Below, piece by piece: positions 25,330 through 32,899 of a stretch of 64,000 nucleotides of DNA. The translations under genes were made by a program, and so were the position numbers. Within the stretch, counting starts at the first letter, position 1; each line of letters starts with the position of its first letter. Source of the stretch: Nostoc sp. CHAB 5844 (GTDB taxonomy: Bacteria > Cyanobacteriota > Cyanobacteriia > Cyanobacteriales > Nostocaceae); the NCBI RefSeq assembly GCF_020829595.1, contig NZ_JAIVFW010000004.1, positions 1-64,000 on the forward strand, read 5' to 3'. The notes under the pieces are model-generated. The model searched no databases, was not told where the DNA came from, and saw only the letters and a list, made by a program, of their open reading frames with translations.

Positions 25330-26217
25330 ATGATCACACCAGGTAAACTCGGTGCCGCGATCGCCACGCTGGCTGTAGCAACAACATTTGATCTCATCGG
25401 CGTTGCCAACCCTGCGGCAGCCGTTAGTCTGATAGGTCTAACTGACAACAATAATTTACTACTCTTTAACTCTAGCAATCCTACCGCTACTACCACTGTT
25501 TCAGTCACTGGAGTCGATGGTCTTTTGGTAGGTATTGACCGTCGTCCAGCCAACAACTTGATCTACGGTCTCACAACTACTAACAATATTTACACCATCA
25601 ACCAGTTGACTGGTGCAGCTTCTTTTGTTAGTACACTTTCCGTACCTTTTGGTGGCGGTGTTGTTTCGGGAGTAGACTTCAACCCAGTACCTGATCGTTT
25701 GCGGGTTGTTGGTGGTAACGACCAAAACTACCGCATCAACGTAGATACTGGTGCAACTATTGTTGATGGGACATTAAACCCAGGCAACCCCAATGTTACT
25801 GCCGTAGCATACAGTAATTTTGATAACGACCCAGCAACCGGAACCACACTGTACGGTATTGATTACATCAACGATACATTGGTTATCCAGAACCCTCCTA
25901 ATGCTGGCACATTGGTGGAAGTAGGTTCTCTCGGAGTTGATATCGACTCAGCAGCAGGATTTGATATCTTCACAAACAACGGAGTAAATACTGCCTTCGC
26001 GGCATTGACTCCGACTACAACATCTGGCTCTACCTTATACACCATTAATTTAGCTACAGGTGGGGCTACATCATTAGGTACCATCGGTAGCGATAGGCGG
26101 CTCATCGGCCTGACAACAGATGTCCCTGAGCCTACTTTTGGTCTTGGGGCTTTGATTGGTACTGGTGGCATTGCTGTATTGCGTCGCCGCCACCGTCGCC
26201 TCAAGTCGGGTAGTTAG
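25330..26217 (+). CDS. DUF4394 domain protein with PEP-CTERM anchor
   Basis: Exported protein of 295 residues. It begins with a signal peptide (basic start, hydrophobic stretch to about residue 31, AANPAAA-like cleavage region). A DUF4394 beta-propeller-like domain follows (repeated GIDRRPANNLIYGLTTTN, then GVDFNPVPDRLRVVGGNDQN and GTTLYGIDYINDTL blocks). The end is VPEPTFGLGALIGTGGIAVL plus RRRHRR, the classical PEP-CTERM sorting tag (VPEP, one helix, basic tail) processed by exosortase. It is likely an extracellular or envelope protein of unknown function. A single gene. Confidence 0.87.
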   Translation: MITPGKLGAAIATLAVATTFDLIGVANPAAAVSLIGLTDNNNLLLFNSSNPTATTTVSVTGVDGLLVGIDRRPANNLIYGLTTTNNIYTINQLTGAASFVSTLSVPFGGGVVSGVDFNPVPDRLRVVGGNDQNYRINVDTGATIVDGTLNPGNPNVTAVAYSNFDNDPATGTTLYGIDYINDTLVIQNPPNAGTLVEVGSLGVDIDSAAGFDIFTNNGVNTAFAALTPTTTSGSTLYTINLATGGATSLGTIGSDRRLIGLTTDVPEPTFGLGALIGTGGIAVLRRRHRRLKSGS

Positions 26218-26889
26218 TCTATTTTTTAGCTGTGCAAACACTGTGCTGATTGCTTTTCAGTGGGTTTGTGGCAGCACACAAATAAGATGGTAGTTCTGAT
26301 TTAGTGATCGGTATTAATTTTGATGAATGCCTCTAAACTTAACAAACGATTTTCTTGACTTTAATCATTTGAGAAGAGTGGGGCAAGAAACAGAAAAAAG
26401 TGGAGCAGAGAGAAAAACTCTCTACTCCATTCCAATGTATATAAAAACTATGTCCACTATAGCGGAAGAAATGCTATTTTATGTTGCAGTAGTTTTGGGT
26501 TTTGTTTGCCCAAAACCATTTTCCATACATAGCATTTGTGCATAAGTTCTGTAGAAGTTAAATCTTGCTGTTGATGTATATAACAGAGAAATGGGGATTT
26601 TAACCCCATATTTGTAGTCTAATCCCAATTTTGGGCATACTAAGGGAAAATTTAGGCAATCTTTTGCGCTACTCATTCCTGCTTCGGGATGATATGCCTT
26701 AAAGAAAGTCAGTACCTTGCAGGATTATGGCGTTTTTTAACATTGTTCCACAACAATCTTATTAGACTTTTCTGTAGAGTATTCTTAATAGCATCACAGA
26801 TCCGAATCTTTGTCTAAGACAGACAACACAGTTGAGTGTTTGTCAAGGATGCATTGTGTCAGTTCATGGGATGGTTTTGAATTATCTGT
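26218..26889. other. Intergenic region with two hairpins
   Basis: A near-perfect 12-bp stem with an AAAAA loop (TGGAGCAGAGAG 26401-26412 / CTCTCTACTCCA 26418-26429) may end the upstream transcript, although no T run follows. At 26471-26535 a nested structure has an outer ATGCTAT/ATAGCAT pair and an inner GTTTTGGG (26492-26499) / CCCAAAAC (26509-26516) stem. An open frame at 26327-26545 spans both hairpins and has no protein-like features. Confidence 0.45.
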
Positions 26890-27328
26890 ATGCGACTTTC
26901 CCAGGTATTTCAAGCTCTAAAGGAAGAACAAGTAATTGCAGTTTCTGATGTGCATACAGATCCTCCACTTCAGAATTTTCTGCAACTTCCACAACCCTAT
27001 TAAGAATTATCTTAATGCTTAATGCCAGGATTTGGTCTAGAGGACAGGTGATTGGTGTAGTTTGTTGTGAACATTTGGCAACTCAGCGTCAGTGGACATT
27101 AGAAGAAGAAAGTTTTATTGGCTCAATTACTGATTTTGTGCGACTATTAATTGAATCACGCGATCGCAAAACTGCTGAAGAAGCACTGAGACAACAAACT
27201 CAACAACTAGACGCAACGCTGAAGGAATTACAAAGCACTCAAACCCAAATGAGCCGAAGTTAAAAAATGTCTTTTTTGGGACAATTGGTAGCAGGTGTTG
27301 CTAGCAATATTACACCTGCTAATGATTA
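26890..27328 (+). pseudogene. Broken GAF-domain sensor histidine kinase
   Basis: Three fragments in order resemble a phytochrome-like or GAF-type kinase. The first (26890-27003) reads LSQVFQALKEEQVIAVSDVH. The second (27015-27263) reads ARIWSRGQVIGVVCCEHLAT, with a coiled coil LRQQTQQLDATLKELQSTQTQ. The third, from 27267, reads MSFLGQLVAGVA, the usual lead-in to the HisKA phospho-acceptor helix. Fragments 1 and 2 are out of frame by two bases. An in-frame TAA at 27261 separates 2 and 3 where homologues have Glu (GAA). The HisKA histidine and ATPase are gone, and a MITE sits at the broken end. Confidence 0.75.
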
Positions 27329-27424
27329 TATAGCGGTTCCCGACCTAGTGAGGTACGTTTTCAAAGCTACTAACCTTGGTAAACAAGATTTGGGTGTACC
27401 TCAGTTGCTTAGGAAACGCTATAT
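27329..27424. mobile_element. 96-bp MITE, copy 2
   Basis: Identical to 14041-14136, with the same TATAGCG...CGCTATA ends. It lies directly at the point where the kinase pseudogene loses similarity. It also supplies most of a spurious open frame (27267-27467). Confidence 0.8.
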
Positions 27425-27939
27425 TCAAGATTTACTCAACCTAACGCTCTTTAGTCACTCTCGCTAGATAAAAATCCCAAACCCTTATTTTTACCGACTT
27501 TCATAAATTTAGGCGGAGGTTGGGGAGCCACGGCACTGTCTCCCCAACGCAGTGGCTCCCCAACAAACATTTATTTTTTCTATCACCAGAGTGATAGAAA
27601 AGGGCTAATTAAACTATATCAAGAATACTATCTTTATCTAGTTTCTGTTATTCGTGAATAAATTGCGGTTATCGACCTAGAATTTTTGATGGAAGATTTA
27701 CCAAAGCTATTATCTTCTTTAAAAATAGGAGCTGATCGCCTTCGCTAATACCAATTCTCTAAAATTCGGCAACAGATTCAAACCCACAAAACCAGATACT
27801 GCTAGGCTTACGTAATTACGAATTATTAATTACGAATTGGTATAAATCTACCTCAAGCGATAGATGCTTAATCCTCAGCTTATATCTTGTGATAAATGAA
27901 GTATCAACTGATCGCTAATTGATCGCAAAGGGAAGATTG
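27425..27939. other. Intergenic region with hairpins
   Basis: A perfect 13-bp inverted repeat GTTGGGGAGCCAC (27519-27531) / GTGGCTCCCCAAC (27552-27564) belongs to the GGAGCCAC dispersed family seen at 10260. A tight 11-bp stem TTTTCTATCAC (27576-27586) / GTGATAGAAAA (27591-27601) follows, with a four-base loop. ATTACGAATTATTAATTACGAATT-type repeats lie near 27812. No gene is seen. Confidence 0.5.
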
Positions 27940-28221
27940 ATGACCAACACACCTCGCACGTCAACCCAACCGCGTACCGACATTGGCATCTTTGTCCGCC
28001 AACTGCGTCAACTATTGGGACTGACCCAAGCCCAATTTGCTATGCAACTAAAAGTCGCCGTGCCGACAATCGCCCGCTGGGAGAACAACCGTACTCAGCC
28101 TTCGCCCCTGGCACTCATGCAGCTAAAAAATATGCTTTATGAAATGAAAGATTCTCCGGTTAAGTTTCACCGAATTTGCGCTCCGATTCTGCTTGCAGAG
28201 TACTTTGATGAAGAGAATTAG
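27940..28221 (+). CDS. XRE-family helix-turn-helix protein
   Basis: DNA-binding protein of 93 residues counted from ATG 27940, which follows a GGGAAG ribosome site; the frame extends to a TTG at 27919 that is less likely. The HTH is FVRQLRQLLGLTQAQFAMQL then KVAVPTIARWENNRTQPSP, a Cro/C1-type domain. A short C-terminal helix region ends in EYFDEEN. It precedes the two hybrid kinases by 148 bases in the same direction, so it may belong to the signalling cluster. Confidence 0.82.
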   Translation: MTNTPRTSTQPRTDIGIFVRQLRQLLGLTQAQFAMQLKVAVPTIARWENNRTQPSPLALMQLKNMLYEMKDSPVKFHRICAPILLAEYFDEEN

Positions 28222-28242
28222 CAAAACGTAACCGAATAAAGC

Positions 28243-28314
28243 AAAAGTAAAAAGTAAAAAGGCAAAAGAAAGAAAAATAGTCATGAATCAGGCAAATTTT
28301 ACTTTTTACTTTTT
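28243..28314. terminator. Possible AT-only hairpin after the XRE gene
   Basis: AAAAGTAAAAAGTAAAAA (28243-28260) faces TTTTACTTTTTACTTTTT (28297-28314), about 17 pairs with a 36-base loop. The arms are made of heptamer repeats (AAAAAGT). It could attenuate or end the XRE transcript but lacks a GC stem. Confidence 0.35.
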
Positions 28315-28369
28315 AAACTGCCATCTGTCCCATTGATAAAATAAACTTGCGAATTCGGGAACCGTAGTT

Positions 28370-31300
28370 ATGGCGCAAATGCCTTTACATGAAGAGATTG
28401 AGCAACGCTTTGGTGTCCTGCCAAACTTTTTTCGGCTTGCCAGTAACACCCCAGAGGTGACAGTCAACCTCTGGGGATTTGCCCGATTCGCTTACTTAGA
28501 TAGTCCGCTGCCATCGCTATTTAAAGAGCGGTTATTTGTCTACCTCTCGCGCTTTTGTGAGGTGCGCTACTGTATCGCTCGGCACGTTGGATTTTTGGTT
28601 GGGTTAGGATACCCAGCTGGCGATCGCCATTGCCTCCCCCAAACAATTGAGCAAGTGCTGCCGCTGCTGCAACGTCCGCTTCTACGGGGCGAGGAATTAG
28701 AACCAGCGCTCGCTCTCTGTGCCGCCGACGATCCAGAACGCTTTGAATTTCCCAGTCCTGACACTGCTTTAGAAACTGCAATCTTTGCCTGTGCCACCCA
28801 TGTGTTTTTGCAGACACCCGATGCTCCGAGAGCGATGGTTGCCCTGCGGCAGATGTTGGGCAGCGCACGGCTAGAGTTGATCAACGTGTTCCTGGCGTTC
28901 GTGCGAATGGCTCACTACTGGACGCAAACTCACCTAGAACTGCGCTTTGAGGATGACATCAATCACCTGCTGGCAACCCATGAAACGCTTGCCGTTTGTC
29001 TACTCAACGACCCGGAGGTTAAGAATAACACCTTGAACCAAAAGGTGTTAGAAGAGTTGGCAGCGCTGCGGCAGTTGAAAGGACAATATGAGAGCTTGGT
29101 ACAAGCATACAAAGCGGTGAGCCGTGAGAACGAACAGTTGCCGATCGCAGTCCAAAAACGCCAGCTAATCGAGGAAAATCTGCGGCAGTTGGTCAACATC
29201 AACCCGGCTGCTGTCTACACCTGCCAAGCCGATGGCACGATATTGTACTACAACCAGCAAGCGGTGGAGTTGTGGGGGCAGGAACTGAACCTGCAAGATA
29301 AAAAGTGGACACCGGGCGAGGCTTGGCGCGTGTATCTGCCAGATGGAACGCTGCTGCAACCAAAGCAGTGGCCGGCGCAGCAAGTGTTTGCAACGGGAAT
29401 TGCGATCGTCAACCGAGAATTGATTATCGAGCGACCGGATCGGACTCGGATTCACGTCCTGGTCAACATTAACCCGATTCGCAACGCTGCTGGGGTTGTG
29501 AGCGCTGCGGTCAACGTGTTTCAAGATATCACCGATCGCGTGCGCCTGGAAAGCGATCGCCAACGCGCCGAAGTCGCTTTACAAGAAAGTGAATCGCGGT
29601 TGAAATTAGCATTGAAGATTGGAAAACTAGGTTCTTGGCAACTAGACCTCAAGACCAATGAGCTACTGACTTCCGATCAGTGCAAAGCAAACTATGGATT
29701 ATCACCCGATGCTGATTTCTCCCATCAAGTCTTGCTCAATCGGATTCATCCAGACGACCGAGCTTGGGTAGAGGCAGCGATTCAACAGGTAATCGAGCAG
29801 CATTTGGAGTATGACGTAGAATACCGCAATGTTTGGGACGATGGTAGTATTCACTGGGCGCTGGTTCGAGGCTGCACGTTTTATGACTCTGATGGCACTC
29901 CGCTTCAGATGCAGGGGATGTCACTCGACATTACCGACCGCAAACAAGCAGAAGCCGAACTCCAAGCGAGTGAAGAACGGTTTCGCAACATGGCAGACAA
30001 TGCGCCGATGATGGTTTGGGTGACGGATGCTACAGGCTACTGCACCTACCTCAGTCGTAGCTGGTATGACTTCACAGGGCAAACCGAGACCACCGGATTA
30101 GGGTTTGGCTGGCTTGGTGCCACCCATCCAGATGATCGCGAATCCTCCCAAGCCATTTTTCTAGCCGCCAATGATCGCCAGCAAGCCTTTCAACTCGAAT
30201 ATCGCCTCCGTCGCCAAGATGGACAATATCGGACTTGCATTGACGCTGCCAAACCCTGGTTTGGGGTAGACGGTGTATTCAAAGGCTATATCGGTTCGGT
30301 GATTGACATCGACGAGCGTAAACTTGCTGAGGCTGCGTTACGCCAATCAGAAGAACGCTATCGCACGCTGTTTGAGTCAATCGATGAAGGTTTTTGCATT
30401 GTTGAAATGCTATTTGATGAAAACGATACACCGAGCGATTACCGCTTCTTAGAAATAAATCCGGTGTTTGAGCAACAAACAGGACTGCAACAAGCCGTGG
30501 GCAAAACGGCACGTCAGCTTGTTCCTGACCTGGAAGACCACTGGTTTGAGATTTACGGACAAGTTGCCCTGACAGGTGAATCCGTTCGTTTCGAGAATGG
30601 TTCTGAACCGATGAATCGCTGGTTCGATGTGTATGCTTGCCGTACTGGGCAGCCGTCAGAGCGCAAAGTGGCAATTGTGTTCAAAGATATCAGCGATCGC
30701 AAACTCTCAGAAGCAATCTTACAGCGCACTGCGGCATTAAATACTCTCCGCGTCTCTTTTACTGACGCACTCCGCCCACTTGCTGACCCAGTAGAGATTC
30801 AGGCGACAGCCAGCCGTGTGCTTGGTGAATATCTCGGTGCGAACCGCGTGGCGTACTTCGAGGTTCGCGGCGCTAATTACGTGGTTGAGCGAGATTATGT
30901 CAATGAAGTCGATGCACTTGCTGGCAGCTACCCGATTGATTCGTTCGGCTCGAAACTGCTTGCAGCCTACCGCACAGGTCGCGCTGTGTCCGTGTCTGAT
31001 GTGGCAGCCGACCCTAACCTGTCCCCGGAGCAGCGATCCGCTTACGCCGCAATTCAGATTGGGGCATACATTGGCATTCCGTTGCTCAAAGAGGGCGTGT
31101 TCGTCGCTGGATTGGCAGTTCACGCAGCCGGTGCGCGAGATTGGACACCCGACGAAGTGGCACTGACCGAAGAAGTCGCTGAACGCACTTGGGCAGCAGT
31201 CGAACGCGCCCGTGCTGAAGCCGCCTTACGCGACAGTGAAAACCGCTTCCGCACAGCCATCGAGTCTGCTCAATTAGGCACCTGGGACTGGAACCTGATC

Positions 31301-32791
31301 ACCAATCAGCTAACTTGGGATCGAGGTTGCAAAGCCATGTTTGGTTTACCACCCGCAACTGAAATCAGCATTGAGGTGTTTTTTGCTGGACTGCACCCTG
31401 ACGACAAGGGCCGACTAGAACGAGTCATACAAGTGGCTCTCTCCCCAGCTAGTGACGGTAAGTATGACATAGAATATCGCACAATCGGGCTGCAAGATGG
31501 AGTGGAACGGTGGATCTCAGCAAAAGGACAAGCTTACTTTGATGCGGCTGGCAAACCACAACGCTTTGTCGGCACTGTTCTCAATATCACGGAGCAAAAA
31601 CGTATTGAGGCAGAACGAGAACAACTCCTTGCCCGCGAACAAGCCGCAAGAGAGGCAGCAGATCGCGCCAACCGCGTCAAAGATGAGTTTTTGGCAGTGC
31701 TGTCTCATGAGTTGCGATCGCCCCTCAACCCAATTCTGGGTTGGTCAAAGCTGTTACAGCAAGGCAAACTGGACACAACCAGGACGAAGACCGCGTTGGC
31801 GACGATCGAACGCAACGCTCAACTTCAGGCTCAACTGATTGAGGATCTGCTCGACATCTCCCGCATTCTGCGCGGCAAATTGAGTTTGAATCAGATGCCC
31901 GTTGACTTAAGGATAGTTATTTCATCCGCTTTAGAAACTGTTCATTTAGCCGCCCAAGCCAAGGCACTGCAAATTCAAACCATTTTCCCCCCAGAGATTG
32001 GCATAGTAATGGGCGATGCGGGACGCTTGCAGCAGGTAGTTTGGAATCTATTATCCAACGCTGTCAAGTTTACGCCTCAAGGTGGGCAAATCACGATCAT
32101 CTTGACTCAAGAAGCAACTCATGCCCAAATCCAAGTCAGGGATACTGGAAAAGGGATTAATCCTGAGTTTTTGCCCTACGTGTTTGAACATTTTCGCCAA
32201 GAAGATGCAGCCACCACTCGCAATTTTGGGGGATTGGGGTTAGGACTGGCGATCGCTTGTCAGATTGTGGAAATGCATGGTGGAACAATTACGGTTGATA
32301 GTCCAGGTAAAGCGCAGGGTGCTACCTTTACAGTCCAACTCCCGCTGGCATCCGTATCAACTCTAACCTTGTCTTCAGCAATTTCCTCAGTCTCCACGGA
32401 TGACGATTTAAGTGACATCCACATCTTAGTAGTGGATGATGAAACAGACTCCCGTGAGTTTGTCGCCTTTGTTCTAGAGCAAGCAGGTGCGATCATCAAG
32501 AGTGCCTCATCCGCAATTGAGGCACTGCAAGCGATTGAGCAGTTTATTCCCGATTTGATTGTCAGCGATATTGGGATGCCAGAAATGGATGGCTATATGT
32601 TGATGCAGCAGATTCGGGTGCGATCGCCCGCTCGCCAAGTTCCAGCCATTGCGCTCACTGCCTACGCTGGAGAATTTGATCGCCAACAAGCATTACAGGC
32701 AGGGTTTCAACGGCATCTAGCCAAACCAGTTGAGCCAACCGAAATTGTGAAAATTGCAGCCCGTCTGTGTGGGCGAAAGGGAGGGCTATGA
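28370..32791 (+). CDS. Hybrid histidine kinase with N-terminal AhpD-like domain, PAS/GAF sensors and receiver
   Basis: Multidomain signalling kinase of 1473 residues, with no membrane segment and so cytoplasmic. Residues about 1-215 resemble an AhpD/carboxymuconolactone decarboxylase helical domain with C63, C68 and H72 in a C-x4-C-x3-H arrangement. A coiled coil follows (220-265), then PAS domains at about 270-395, 405-525, 530-655 and 658-785, a GAF domain at 790-950 and a further PAS at 955-1085. HisKA has its phospho-acceptor His at about 1113 (LSHELRSPLNPILGW), the HATPase has NLLSNAVKF and GLGLGLAI boxes, and the receiver domain has its Asp near 1400 (SDIGMPEMDG). It is followed 72 bases later by a related kinase whose C-terminal third is almost the same. 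Stimulus unknown; a redox or peroxide signal is a guess from the first domain. Confidence 0.87.
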   Translation: MAQMPLHEEIEQRFGVLPNFFRLASNTPEVTVNLWGFARFAYLDSPLPSLFKERLFVYLSRFCEVRYCIARHVGFLVGLGYPAGDRHCLPQTIEQVLPLLQRPLLRGEELEPALALCAADDPERFEFPSPDTALETAIFACATHVFLQTPDAPRAMVALRQMLGSARLELINVFLAFVRMAHYWTQTHLELRFEDDINHLLATHETLAVCLLNDPEVKNNTLNQKVLEELAALRQLKGQYESLVQAYKAVSRENEQLPIAVQKRQLIEENLRQLVNINPAAVYTCQADGTILYYNQQAVELWGQELNLQDKKWTPGEAWRVYLPDGTLLQPKQWPAQQVFATGIAIVNRELIIERPDRTRIHVLVNINPIRNAAGVVSAAVNVFQDITDRVRLESDRQRAEVALQESESRLKLALKIGKLGSWQLDLKTNELLTSDQCKANYGLSPDADFSHQVLLNRIHPDDRAWVEAAIQQVIEQHLEYDVEYRNVWDDGSIHWALVRGCTFYDSDGTPLQMQGMSLDITDRKQAEAELQASEERFRNMADNAPMMVWVTDATGYCTYLSRSWYDFTGQTETTGLGFGWLGATHPDDRESSQAIFLAANDRQQAFQLEYRLRRQDGQYRTCIDAAKPWFGVDGVFKGYIGSVIDIDERKLAEAALRQSEERYRTLFESIDEGFCIVEMLFDENDTPSDYRFLEINPVFEQQTGLQQAVGKTARQLVPDLEDHWFEIYGQVALTGESVRFENGSEPMNRWFDVYACRTGQPSERKVAIVFKDISDRKLSEAILQRTAALNTLRVSFTDALRPLADPVEIQATASRVLGEYLGANRVAYFEVRGANYVVERDYVNEVDALAGSYPIDSFGSKLLAAYRTGRAVSVSDVAADPNLSPEQRSAYAAIQIGAYIGIPLLKEGVFVAGLAVHAAGARDWTPDEVALTEEVAERTWAAVERARAEAALRDSENRFRTAIESAQLGTWDWNLITNQLTWDRGCKAMFGLPPATEISIEVFFAGLHPDDKGRLERVIQVALSPASDGKYDIEYRTIGLQDGVERWISAKGQAYFDAAGKPQRFVGTVLNITEQKRIEAEREQLLAREQAAREAADRANRVKDEFLAVLSHELRSPLNPILGWSKLLQQGKLDTTRTKTALATIERNAQLQAQLIEDLLDISRILRGKLSLNQMPVDLRIVISSALETVHLAAQAKALQIQTIFPPEIGIVMGDAGRLQQVVWNLLSNAVKFTPQGGQITIILTQEATHAQIQVRDTGKGINPEFLPYVFEHFRQEDAATTRNFGGLGLGLAIACQIVEMHGGTITVDSPGKAQGATFTVQLPLASVSTLTLSSAISSVSTDDDLSDIHILVVDDETDSREFVAFVLEQAGAIIKSASSAIEALQAIEQFIPDLIVSDIGMPEMDGYMLMQQIRVRSPARQVPAIALTAYAGEFDRQQALQAGFQRHLAKPVEPTEIVKIAARLCGRKGGL

Positions 32792-32899
32792 GCAGGGGAA
32801 AACTTCGCACTCAGCACTCTCTCAAGGCAGGGAAAAAGAGGGGATTTTCTGGTTTTGTGAAAGATGAGGGGAATTAGCACTAATTTAGGCGGACATGAT

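Noticed and set aside
26327-26545. 72-codon open frame after the DUF4394 gene
   Set aside because: It spans two hairpins and AT-rich spacer; composition and lack of motifs point to chance.
27267-27467. 66-codon frame
   Set aside because: It starts with kinase remnant and continues through the MITE, so it is explained by those two features.
28521-28884. Antisense frames of 105-115 codons within the first hybrid kinase
   Set aside because: They arise from the GC-richer coding strand, and the sense frame encodes a coherent AhpD-like domain.
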